Shown here: in pieces, positions 55,658-63,876 of the stretch | Layout: every line of letters begins with the position of its first letter | Numbering within the stretch: position 1 is the stretch's first letter | Assembly (NCBI RefSeq): GCF_003014755.1 | Contig: NZ_PYAW01000002.1 | Location: forward strand, 868,001 to 932,000 | DNA length: 64,000 nucleotides | Reading direction: 5' to 3' | Source of the DNA: Chitinophaga niastensis | Lineage (GTDB): Bacteria > Bacteroidota > Bacteroidia > Chitinophagales > Chitinophagaceae | Translations under genes and position numbers: made by a program | Notes under the pieces: generated by a model | Databases searched by the model: none | Seen by the model: only the letters and a program-made list of their open reading frames with translations | Told to the model about the DNA's origin: nothing

Positions 55658-55863
55658 TGGCTATTATCATTAACCTGGATGTGGAAATGGCAAAGAACAA
55701 AATGTCTTTGACAGAACTCGCCACGCGCGTAGGCATCTCTATGACTAATTTATCATTATTAAAAACGGGTAAGGTAAAGGGGATTCGCTTTGAAACGCTG
55801 GAAGCTATTTGCAGGGTGTTGAACTGCAAGCCCGGAGATATATTGGATATTACAGCAGAGTAG
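55657..55863 (+). CDS. Small Cro/C1-type regulator (YozG-like)
   Basis: A 68-residue protein that is almost entirely one helix-turn-helix (KMSLTELATRVGISMTNLSL, ICRVLNCKPGDIL). Its ATG overlaps the stop of the DUF2975 gene (TAATG), so translation is coupled. It is likely the cytoplasmic regulator of the pair, repressing its own operon. Confidence 0.9.
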   Translation: MAIIINLDVEMAKNKMSLTELATRVGISMTNLSLLKTGKVKGIRFETLEAICRVLNCKPGDILDITAE

Positions 55864-55869
55864 CGGAAA

Positions 55870-56316
55870 TTGTCTTTCTCCCGATTAGACTGATTATGCT
55901 GATTACACTGATTTTATTTTTTTATTTTGAAAGATTTTAAAAGATGAGCGGAGGTTGTCTGAACTGTGATTTTTGTGATTAGAATGATTATTCTGATTAG
56001 CGGAGATTTTAGCGGAGGTTGTCTGAACCAGGATTTTTAGGATTGAATGGATTACCCTGATGGATGCCGAAGATCGAAGCAAAGATAGTCGCTGATATCT
56101 TCCGGATAAAACAACATAACACCCATCAGGGTAATCCATTCAATCCTAAAAATCCTGGTTCAGACAACCTCCGCTAAAATCTCCGCTAATCAGAATAATC
56201 ATACTAATCACAAAAATCACAGTTCAGACAACCTCCGCTCATCTTTTAAAATCTTTCAAAATAAAAAAACAAAATCAGTGTAATCAGCATAATCAGTCTA
56301 ATCGGGAGAAAGACAA
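55870..56316. repeat. Very long nested inverted repeat (locus C), inverted loop orientation
   Basis: Arms 55870-56063 and 56123-56316 are 194 nt each, reverse-complementary except for about two positions, separated by a 59-nt loop. The outer 87 nt (55870-55956) resemble locus A (ATTAGACTGATTATGCTGAT, then CACTGATTTTATTT). The inner part is the locus B type beginning GTCTGAAC at 55957. The loop is a homologue of the B and D loops but reads in the opposite direction (ATGCCGAAGATCGAAGC on the plus strand). The element fills nearly the whole 55864-56387 gap; the remainder holds only the promoter of the epimerase gene. Confidence 0.93.
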
Positions 56317-56387
56317 AAGTTTTGATTTTCCGGAATTTGATATTATCTTATACCATTCCATTTTCCATTTAAACCGGATCAAACGTT

Positions 56388-57269
56388 ATGAAAACACAGC
56401 TGGTACTAGTCTTTTCCCTACTCATTGGTTCTTTTTTGCAATCGAATGCACAATCACGGGAACCTGTACTTCCTGTCATTGGTATTGCCACTTCTTTTGA
56501 AAATGATAGTTTAGCCGCGGCGAGTGGTTTTACCTGCCTGGAAGAAACCGTGAAAAAAATTCTGTCGCCCGCTGTGAGTGATTTGCAGTTTAACGCTCAA
56601 CTGCAAATCATCCGGCATGCCCGTTGTAAAATTCAAACCTGTAATGTATTCATTCCCGGATATATTAAAATTGCCGGCAAAGAGGTGAATGAAGCAAGGG
56701 TACTGGGTTATGTAGATTCTGTGATGCAGCGCGCTAAAATAGCCGGTATACGGCTGATTGTATTAGGTAGCGGAGAAGCCCGTAAAATATCTGCAGACGC
56801 CGACAAGGCCGTGGTGGTAAAACAATTTGTGTTGCTGGCCCGCAAAATGGCCACCATTGCAGCGCGGTACGATTGCATCATTGCTATGGAAAATCTGAAC
56901 AGCTCAGAAACAAATTTTGTGAATACCCTCGCGGAAGGCAATGAAATTGTTACCGCCGTAAATCATCCCAACTTCCGGCTCACTGCAGATATCTATCATA
57001 TGCTGAAAGAAAATGAATCGCCTGCCAGCATCGAAAAGGCAAAAGGCAATTTAGTGCATTGCCATATTGCCGAAAGAGAAACGAGAACGGCACCAGGTGT
57101 AACCGGGCAGGATTTCAGGCCTTACTTTGCAGCACTCCGTAAGATCGGCTTTCATGGCCGAATTATGATGGAATGCCGCTGGGATGATCCTGCCAAACAA
57201 TATAAACAGGCATTTGATTACCTGCAAGGACAGCTGAATGAAGCTTATCAGGCTACCAACAATAAATAA
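56388..57269 (+). CDS. Exported sugar phosphate isomerase/epimerase family protein
   Basis: A 293-residue TIM-barrel protein of the xylose-isomerase-like (AP endonuclease 2) superfamily with a signal peptide (LVLVFSLLIGSFLQSNAQ). Metal ligands are visible in AMENLNSSETNF (Glu), LTADIYHMLKENESP (Asp/His), HCHIAERETRTAPG (His) and the last Glu in IMMECRWDDP. It isomerises or epimerises a sugar or cyclitol outside the cytoplasm. The downstream oxidoreductase follows 31 bp later, so the two probably act in one pathway. Confidence 0.87.
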   Translation: MKTQLVLVFSLLIGSFLQSNAQSREPVLPVIGIATSFENDSLAAASGFTCLEETVKKILSPAVSDLQFNAQLQIIRHARCKIQTCNVFIPGYIKIAGKEVNEARVLGYVDSVMQRAKIAGIRLIVLGSGEARKISADADKAVVVKQFVLLARKMATIAARYDCIIAMENLNSSETNFVNTLAEGNEIVTAVNHPNFRLTADIYHMLKENESPASIEKAKGNLVHCHIAERETRTAPGVTGQDFRPYFAALRKIGFHGRIMMECRWDDPAKQYKQAFDYLQGQLNEAYQATNNK

Positions 57270-57300
57270 ACACACTACTATAAACAAAAACTAATTCCAC

Positions 57301-58665
57301 ATGTCAGCATCAAAAAAAACAAGGCGGGAATTCCTGCAACAATCATTACTGGCAGGTGCCGGTATTACTATCAGCGCTATGGGCATGCCGGCCAGCAGTT
57401 ATGCCCGCATTATGGGCGCTAATGATCGTGTAAACGTAGGACTGGTAGGCTTCTCCGACCGTGCCCGGCAAGCGCTCCTGCCTTCTTTCTTTAATAATAA
57501 TAAAGAACTGAACTTCGACCTGATAGCGGTGTCTGATATATGGAACAGGAGAAGAGAGGAAGGAAAAGCTTTTTTGCAGGAAAAAACAGGTCATAACGTG
57601 CAAGCCTGTATGAATAATGATGAACTGTATAACATCAAAGGACTGGATGCTGTATTTATTGCTTCTGCCGATTTTCAACACGCTTATCACACCATTGAAG
57701 CAGTAAAAAATAACTGCGATGTATATAGCGAAAAACCATTTGCAGAAACTATGGAAGAAGCGCGCAATGCGCTGAAAGCGGTGAAAGATTCCAAACGGAT
57801 CATGCAGGTGGGTACGCAACGCCGCAGTGGTGCCAGCTATCACTCCGCTGCTAACTTTATCAAAGAAGGAAAGTTTGGCCCCATTACGATGGTGGAAATG
57901 ACCTGGAACGTAAATCAGCCGGGCCGCTGGCGTCGTCCTGACCTGGTAAAATCTATCCGTGAATCCGATACCGACTGGAAACGTTTTCTGGCCGGTCGTC
58001 CGCAGGATAGCTGGGACCCGCGCAAATACCTGGAATTCCGTTTATTCTGGCCGTATTCCTCCGGCATCTTTGGGCAGTGGATGACGCATCAGATAGACAC
58101 GGTGCATTGGTTCAGCGGTCTGAAACATCCACGCAGCGCGGTAGCCAATGGAGGCATTTATATGTGGAAAGACGGCCGTAAAAATCCGGATACCCTCACC
58201 GCAGTATTTGATTACGGTCCGGAAAACGACCCCAGTGACGGATTCCAGGTGATGTATAGCAGTCGCTTTCATAATTCTGCCGGAGGCACAAAAGAAATAT
58301 ATTATTCCAATGGCGGTACTATCGACATGTCTACCAACAAAATAAGCGCCACTGGCGGTCTTACTGAAAGAGAAGCGCAGGAAATGGGCATGCACGCCAA
58401 TCTCTTACCAGACCTCATACTCAGCAATGCAGAAAAAGTTACCACCAGCGCCAACACCGGCGGTGATGCACTCACCAATGCGCATGTACGCAACTGGATG
58501 TCGTGTGTGCGTGAACGTAAGCAACCCAATGCACCCATTGAAGCCGCTTACTCACATTCTATTGCCCTGATTATGGGCAACGCTGCCTATCGTACCGGCA
58601 TGAAAGCCACGTTTGATGAGGCTACACAGGAAGTAATGGTAGGAGGGAAGGTGTTTAGGATGTGA
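57301..58665 (+). CDS. Gfo/Idh/MocA-family oxidoreductase, Tat-exported
   Basis: A 454-residue NAD(P)-dependent oxidoreductase. The N-terminus is a twin-arginine signal (KKTRREFLQQSLLAGAGIT), then the Rossmann fold (RVNVGLVGFSD), EKPFAETMEEA (the conserved Glu-Lys-Pro), and the C-terminal beta sheet with WMTHQIDTVHWF. It dehydrogenates a sugar or cyclitol in the periplasm, in keeping with the exported epimerase before it. The stop codon TGA lies inside the first unit of palindrome D (TGTGATTTTT), which may have replaced the original C-terminus (ends VGGKVFRM). Confidence 0.9.
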   Translation: MSASKKTRREFLQQSLLAGAGITISAMGMPASSYARIMGANDRVNVGLVGFSDRARQALLPSFFNNNKELNFDLIAVSDIWNRRREEGKAFLQEKTGHNVQACMNNDELYNIKGLDAVFIASADFQHAYHTIEAVKNNCDVYSEKPFAETMEEARNALKAVKDSKRIMQVGTQRRSGASYHSAANFIKEGKFGPITMVEMTWNVNQPGRWRRPDLVKSIRESDTDWKRFLAGRPQDSWDPRKYLEFRLFWPYSSGIFGQWMTHQIDTVHWFSGLKHPRSAVANGGIYMWKDGRKNPDTLTAVFDYGPENDPSDGFQVMYSSRFHNSAGGTKEIYYSNGGTIDMSTNKISATGGLTEREAQEMGMHANLLPDLILSNAEKVTTSANTGGDALTNAHVRNWMSCVRERKQPNAPIEAAYSHSIALIMGNAAYRTGMKATFDEATQEVMVGGKVFRM

Positions 58666-58979
58666 TTTTTTTGATTATCCTGATGAGCGAAGATCTCAGC
58701 GGATATTGTCTGAACCAGGATTTTAGGATTGAATGGATTACCCTGATGGGTGTTATGTTGTTTTAATTATCAGAGATATACGCGAAAATCTTTCATTTGG
58801 TCTTCGGCACCCATCAGGGTAATCCATTCAATCCTAAAATCCTGGTTCAGACAATACCCGCTGAGATCTTCGCTCATCAGGATAATCATACTAATCATAA
58901 GAATCACAGTTCAGACAATATCCGCTGAGATCTTCGCTCATCAGGATAATCATACTAATCATAAAAATCACAGTTCAGA
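58661..58979. repeat. Long intergenic inverted repeat (locus D) with extra tandem unit
   Basis: Left arm 58661-58749, 61-nt loop 58750-58810, right arm 58811-58908. The loop has the same orientation as locus B and is its homologue (GTGTTATGTTGTTTTA at the start, GGTCTTCGGCAC at the end). On the right side a 64-nt unit is duplicated: 58851-58914 and 58915-58978 differ at two positions. The left arm lacks the outermost unit and nine internal bases. Both flanking genes end inside the element: the oxidoreductase TGA at 58663-58665, the permease TGA at 58975-58977. The element is the entire 58666-58974 gap. Confidence 0.92.
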
Positions 58980-59748
58980 TAATTTTCCTGCGCGGAACAA
59001 ACCCCGGCATCAATAGCAGCAAGAAACCTCCCAAACAATAAGTAAATGCCGTTCCTTCCGCATGATTATACCGGTTACCTACAATATTTATCGCAAGCAT
59101 TATCCGCGGATATACATAAGGATAATAAAGACCATACCCCAGCATATTGACTACCGAACCCGCCGCCAATAGGCCCAGTCCAATAAAAACAGGGACGATG
59201 AAATTCCGGAGATGAATGCTCAGCCAATATTGCAGGGTACTTAATGCCAATGCACCAATATAGATCCTGAGGAAGTGCGTGAGCAGTAGCTGCCAGTGAA
59301 TGTTTTGCCAATACAAAGGAAAAGCTGCATCCATGGCATGTAGCAGGAAGCCTTCTGTAAGACTGGATATAAAGGAGCAAATAAAATACAGCAGCAGATA
59401 ATATTGTACCACAATAAATTTAGAAAAGTAAATATCCGCATGCGACCGGGGCTGGCTGTACACCTGCTTCCAGGTGTTATTCCGTATTTCTATGGAAGCT
59501 ATTGTGGCGCTCAGTAAAATACAGAAAACAGGTAAGGTAACGGTGGCTGCATTATCAAGATTTATCATAAATATCAGATCCCATGGATCTCTTTTCATCA
59601 TTTGGATAAAGCGCTCCCGGTGTTCCATTAACATGAAATAATTTAGTGGAGGCAGCAACGCTGCTACCAGTATGGTTAACCAGATGACCACCGTTTTCCG
59701 GCATTTCAAAAATTCTGCGGAAGTATTTAATAAAAAAGATCGGTTCAT
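58975..59748 (-). CDS. ABC-2 type permease (bacitracin/lantibiotic-type)
   Basis: A 257-residue inner-membrane protein with six transmembrane helices (VVIWLTILVAALLPPLNYFM, LPVFCILLSATIAS, YYLLLYFICSFISS, IYIGALALSTLQYWL, FIVPVFIGLGLLAAGSVV and the last, CLGGFLLLLMPGF). The cytosolic IEIRNNTWKQVYSQPRS loop is typical of the BcrB-like permeases. No ATPase gene is beside it; the best partner is the ABC ATPase at 61.8 kb. It is divergent from the sensor kinase gene. Its stop codon TGA lies in the terminal unit of palindrome D. Confidence 0.8.
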   Translation of the reverse strand: MNRSFLLNTSAEFLKCRKTVVIWLTILVAALLPPLNYFMLMEHRERFIQMMKRDPWDLIFMINLDNAATVTLPVFCILLSATIASIEIRNNTWKQVYSQPRSHADIYFSKFIVVQYYLLLYFICSFISSLTEGFLLHAMDAAFPLYWQNIHWQLLLTHFLRIYIGALALSTLQYWLSIHLRNFIVPVFIGLGLLAAGSVVNMLGYGLYYPYVYPRIMLAINIVGNRYNHAEGTAFTYCLGGFLLLLMPGFVPRRKII

Positions 59749-59952
59749 GTTATTTTTTTAAATTCATCAGATGAAAATATCTGATAAGATAGTTGGGGAG
59801 GAATGAATTCAACCAAACAGGCGGATATATCCGTTAACAGGCAATAGTATAAGACCAGAGATTGGTTTGGCAAGAAAAGGAGTTGATAGAAATAATGCCC
59901 GCGTTTATTGAAATGGCAATGGACATGTTCCTGATATGATTACTTTTATAAC

Positions 59953-60954
59953 ATGGCAAAGAAACTGCTGATAGCAGGACATATTATTTTCTGGATGTTG
60001 GTAGCCGTATTTGCTGCGGTGGCACCCGGTTTTATACACGGTAAAATCAGCTTTCTTCCGTGGTGGTTTACTGTTTTTGCTTTATACGTGGGTAATTTTT
60101 ATGTGAGCCTGCTCATTATTTTTCCCCGCTGGATGAAGAACAGAAAGGTATGGCCCTTGTTGCTTAGCTGGTTAGGCCTGATGATGGTAGACACGCCTTT
60201 GATCATTTTTATCAATTACCTGTTTGGCACATATCCTGGTGGCAGCCTGGGATTCAAATTAGTGAAGTTCTTTTTCCATAGTGGCTGGGTTCTCAGTATG
60301 GTATTGCCAGTGAGTGTGGCTTACCAGTTTGCGCTCGACTGGTTCCGCAACGACCGGGTTAAACGGCACCTGGAAAATCAGCAACTGAAAACAGAACTGG
60401 CATTTCTGAAATCGCAGATCAATCCGCACTTCTTCTTTAATACACTCAACAGTATTTATGTGCTGGCTTATCAGCAATCTCCCAAAACAGCCGATGCTGT
60501 GATGCGGCTATCAGATATGATGCAATATATGCTGTATGAAAGTAACAGTGAGCAGGTGCCACTATCAAAAGAAGTAGCCTACATCGAACAACTGATTGCC
60601 TTGCAGCATTTAAGAATGTCGAACCCAAACGCATTGCAGTTATCCGTGGAAGGAGATATTTCCCGGACTAACATCTCCCCGTTATTACTCATTCCTTTTG
60701 TGGAAAATATTTTCAAACATGCGGTGCTTAATGAAGAAGGAGAACCAGTGATCATGCAGCTGAAAATGGAGCAACAGCAATTATCTTTTTATTGCAGGAA
60801 CAAGATCAACCGGGAACATAAAGACAGTGCCGGCGGGATAGGACTGGCAAATGTAAAAAGAAGACTGGGATTATTATATCCCGATAAGCACACTTTAGCA
60901 ATAACAACAGATGATACTTACTATGCCATAAAATTAATGTTAATACCTAACTGA
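59953..60954 (+). CDS. LytS-type sensor histidine kinase (His_kinase family)
   Basis: A 333-residue kinase with about four N-terminal membrane helices (residues 5-130) and a cytosolic His_kinase domain: the H-box QINPHFFFNTLNSIYVLA with His159, then the ATP-binding LLIPFVENIFKHAV and GGIGLANVKRRLGLLYP. No large extracellular domain is present, so the signal is sensed within the membrane. It overlaps no base with the regulator gene, which starts one base after its stop. Together they are a LytTR-type two-component system. Confidence 0.9.
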   Translation: MAKKLLIAGHIIFWMLVAVFAAVAPGFIHGKISFLPWWFTVFALYVGNFYVSLLIIFPRWMKNRKVWPLLLSWLGLMMVDTPLIIFINYLFGTYPGGSLGFKLVKFFFHSGWVLSMVLPVSVAYQFALDWFRNDRVKRHLENQQLKTELAFLKSQINPHFFFNTLNSIYVLAYQQSPKTADAVMRLSDMMQYMLYESNSEQVPLSKEVAYIEQLIALQHLRMSNPNALQLSVEGDISRTNISPLLLIPFVENIFKHAVLNEEGEPVIMQLKMEQQQLSFYCRNKINREHKDSAGGIGLANVKRRLGLLYPDKHTLAITTDDTYYAIKLMLIPN

Positions 60955-60955
60955 T

Positions 60956-61687
60956 ATGCATGTTTTAAAATGTATGATTGTTGATGATGAACCGCTACCA
61001 CTGGAGTTATTAACAGATTATATAAAAAAAACGCCCTTCCTGGAACTGGTAGCTACCCATAAGAATCCGCTGGAAGCATTGAATACAGTGCAGCAACAAA
61101 ATATCGACCTGGTTTTTTTAGATATTCAGATGCCGGAACTGAGTGGTATCCAGTTTATTCAACTGGCCGGAGAACAATGCAAAGTGATTTTCACTACCGC
61201 TTACCGCGACTTTGCACTGGATGGTTACGACCTCAACGTAGTGGATTATTTGCTGAAACCTATTTCTTTTGAGCGCTTCTTAAAAGCGGCGACCAAAGCA
61301 TTACATACCATTTATCCGGTTGCTGTTGCCGCCCCGGAACAGCAACCAGTGCCCGCTGCTGCAGCAGCACAGGTATTGTTCGTGAAATCAGATTATAAGC
61401 TGGTGAAAATATCAATACCGGATATTTTATATATCGAAGGGCGCAAAGAATACATTGCTATTCATACCACCACAGGCAAAATAATTACCCTGCAAAATGT
61501 AAAGAAAATGGAAGAGGTATTGCCGGCAGCAGATTTTGCACGGGTGCACCGGTCCTTTATTGTAGCCATTAACAGGATTGAAGCGATTGAGCGCAATACC
61601 ATCCGCATCAAAAATGAAATGATACCCATTGGCGAAATGTATAAAGAAGCATTTTTGAAATTAATCAATAGCAACAATTTATTGTAG
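60956..61687 (+). CDS. LytTR-family response regulator
   Basis: A 243-residue regulator with a receiver domain (acidic IVDDEPLPLEL at the start, phosphorylated Asp56 in LVFLDIQMPELSG, Lys in YLLKPISFERF) and a C-terminal LytTR DNA-binding domain (FVKSDYKLVKISIPDILYIE, VHRSFIVAINRIEAIERNTI). Probably controls the divergent permease gene and/or the ABC ATPase gene 104 bp downstream. Confidence 0.93.
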   Translation: MHVLKCMIVDDEPLPLELLTDYIKKTPFLELVATHKNPLEALNTVQQQNIDLVFLDIQMPELSGIQFIQLAGEQCKVIFTTAYRDFALDGYDLNVVDYLLKPISFERFLKAATKALHTIYPVAVAAPEQQPVPAAAAAQVLFVKSDYKLVKISIPDILYIEGRKEYIAIHTTTGKIITLQNVKKMEEVLPAADFARVHRSFIVAINRIEAIERNTIRIKNEMIPIGEMYKEAFLKLINSNNLL

Positions 61688-61791
61688 CGATAAAAGGATA
61701 ACTATTGGTATAAACAATTGATCGGTTAGTTGAATAACTATTTTATTGCAGGATATTATCTCCAGTTTTATACCGGAATAAATAATATCTC

Positions 61792-62697
61792 ATGTCTACG
61801 CCTATCGTTCAGATTGAACATTTATCCTATCATTTCGGGCAGCAACTGGTGCTGGATGATATTACGCTGGAAATTCCCGGTGGCAGCATTTACGGCTTCT
61901 TAGGTCCTAATGGCGCCGGTAAAACAACCACACTCCGGCTGCTCCTGGGCTTACTTAGAAAAAGGAATGCCTGCATTCGTTTATTCGGAGCAGATATTGC
62001 CACTAACAGGATCGCTATCCTTAAAAGAGTGGGATCGCTGATAGAGCAGCCATCCCTGTACCTGCAACTCACAGGGCGCGAGAACCTGGAAGTATTCCGG
62101 CGCAGCTATCAATGTCCGAAGCAACGCATTAATGAGGTGCTGGAAATGGTTGATTTGCTGGATGCAGGCAATAAAAAGGCCGGGTCTTATTCATTGGGAA
62201 TGAAACAAAGACTGGCCATTGCCGTTGCGCTGTTGCATGATCCGGAATTATTGGTGCTGGATGAGCCTACCAACGGACTGGATCCTAATGGCATCATTGC
62301 CACCCGTGCATTGATTCACCACCTGAACACTGCACATGGCAAAACCATCCTCATTTCCAGCCATCTGCTGAGTGAAGTGGAGAAGATGGCCACCCATGTG
62401 GGTATCATCCATAAAGGGCGACTACTGTTTAATGGTACATTGTCCGCACTGCAACAATTAAAATCCAATCATGCCCGTATTGAAATTGAAGTAAACGACC
62501 CCGATAAAGCAATGCTGTTACTAAAAGATGATTTTGAGCCACTGTATGCCAACGGAAAAATATCAGTGGCATTTGAAAGTCAGCAACGCACCGCGCAGTT
62601 GAATGCCTTGCTGCATCAGCAAGGTATTGAAGTGTATAAGATTTTTGTGATAAAAGATGACCTGGAAAATCTTTTTGTTAAGATTATAAATAACTAG
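61792..62697 (+). CDS. ABC transporter ATP-binding protein
   Basis: A 301-residue ATPase: Walker A GPNGAGKTTTLRLL near residue 38, Q-loop in SLIEQPSLYLQL, signature SYSLGMKQRLAIAVAL, Walker B LLVLDEPTNGLDP, switch His in TILISSHLL. The C-terminal 75 residues resemble those of bacitracin/lantibiotic exporters (BcrA-like). The partner permease is most likely the gene at 59.0-59.7 kb, which is on the other strand, an unusual separation. Confidence 0.93.
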   Translation: MSTPIVQIEHLSYHFGQQLVLDDITLEIPGGSIYGFLGPNGAGKTTTLRLLLGLLRKRNACIRLFGADIATNRIAILKRVGSLIEQPSLYLQLTGRENLEVFRRSYQCPKQRINEVLEMVDLLDAGNKKAGSYSLGMKQRLAIAVALLHDPELLVLDEPTNGLDPNGIIATRALIHHLNTAHGKTILISSHLLSEVEKMATHVGIIHKGRLLFNGTLSALQQLKSNHARIEIEVNDPDKAMLLLKDDFEPLYANGKISVAFESQQRTAQLNALLHQQGIEVYKIFVIKDDLENLFVKIINN

Positions 62698-62808
62698 CTG
62701 ATTTTTCCTGCTTTAGTATACTTTCCCGCTGCTTTGGTCTAAAAAATAGGGGAATATGTAGCTGGTTGCTTATTTTTATACTATCAGCACCAAATCACAC
62801 TAACAGCA

Positions 62809-63876
62809 ATGAATGATGCTCCTATAGACACGCTGCAGGATATTTATAAAAATCCTTTTCTGAATTTTTTGCTGAAGCCCCGGATGCGGATCTATCGGCA
62901 TTTATGCTATTTTTTTGTGCTATTGATCATTCTGTTTCCCGGTAAAACAGGATTGACACCGTTTGGGACAATATTACTGAAAACAGCCGTCTTCTCTTTA
63001 TTGGTGATGATTCCTTACATAAACATTTATTACCTGGTGCCACAATTTTTATTCAGGCAGAAATACCTTTTGTATATACTGTGGGTACTGGTGGTTATTA
63101 TAGGTTGTTTTTGTATCGTACTTCTTTTAAAGCCCATCCTGGCGCAATACCGGCTGGTGCCCGATAAAAATGACAGTACTGCTATGGACATACTTTCTTT
63201 CGGTATTATTACCAGCATCTTCATTGCTGCTTCTACAGCGGTAAAGATCTTCCAGCGCTGGGTATTGGACAGTCACAGGATCAACCAGCTGGAAAACGCA
63301 CGACTCAGTGCTGAATTGGATGAGCTGAAAAGCCAGATCAATCCGCACTTCCTGTTCAATATGCTCAACAACGCGCATGTGCTTACACAGCGGGATCCGG
63401 TGAAGGCATCACAGATCCTGCTCAAACTATCAGACCTGCTGCGTTACCAGCTATACGATAGTAACAGAAGCCAGGTGCTGCTGAGTGCCGACATCCATTT
63501 TTTGAATGATTTCCTGAACCTGGAAAAGATACGTCGTGATTATTTTGACTTTACAATTTCCTATGATGCTACCAACAGCGACTTGCTGATACCACCATTC
63601 CTGTTCATCACTTTTGTAGAAAATGCGGTGAAACACAGTGTTGATTCCATCAAAAAATCGTATGTTCAGTTGGATTTTGAGCGGCAACGGGATAAGCTGA
63701 TCTTTACCTGTATTAATTCGAAACCCGCTGCTGCACCCGAGCTGATGAAAAAGTATGGCAGACTGGGATTAGCCAATGTGAAACGCAGATTGGATTTGCA
63801 GTATCCGCATCGGCATACATTACAGATAGATGATCACAGCGATCATTACAGCATCACTTTAACCATACCCGTATGA
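62809..63876 (+). CDS. Second LytS-type sensor histidine kinase
   Basis: A 355-residue kinase with four N-terminal transmembrane helices (LCYFFVLLIILFPGKTGL, LLVMIPYINIYYLVPQF, YILWVLVVIIGCFCIVLLL, IITSIFIAASTAVKIF) and a His_kinase domain: H-box QINPHFLFNMLNNAHVLTQR with His180, FITFVENAVKHSVDS and GRLGLANVKRRLDLQYP. Its ATGA overlap with the next regulator gene shows cotranscription. Confidence 0.92.
   Translation: MNDAPIDTLQDIYKNPFLNFLLKPRMRIYRHLCYFFVLLIILFPGKTGLTPFGTILLKTAVFSLLVMIPYINIYYLVPQFLFRQKYLLYILWVLVVIIGCFCIVLLLKPILAQYRLVPDKNDSTAMDILSFGIITSIFIAASTAVKIFQRWVLDSHRINQLENARLSAELDELKSQINPHFLFNMLNNAHVLTQRDPVKASQILLKLSDLLRYQLYDSNRSQVLLSADIHFLNDFLNLEKIRRDYFDFTISYDATNSDLLIPPFLFITFVENAVKHSVDSIKKSYVQLDFERQRDKLIFTCINSKPAAAPELMKKYGRLGLANVKRRLDLQYPHRHTLQIDDHSDHYSITLTIPV

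Noticed and set aside
55903-56139. Open frame on the minus strand inside palindrome C
   Set aside because: It lies within the inverted repeat and its residues (NHKNHSSDN, IHSILKILVQ) recur in the frame inside palindrome D. They are a by-product of the repeat, not a gene.
58750-59016. Open frame on the plus strand across palindrome D
   Set aside because: Same repeat-derived residues, and it runs into the antisense of the permease end.
61698-61742. Direct repeat ATAACTATT (61698 and 61734) as LytTR binding sites
   Set aside because: Spacing of 36 bp does not fit the usual two-turn spacing and the sequence lacks the LytTR consensus; kept only as a weak hint.
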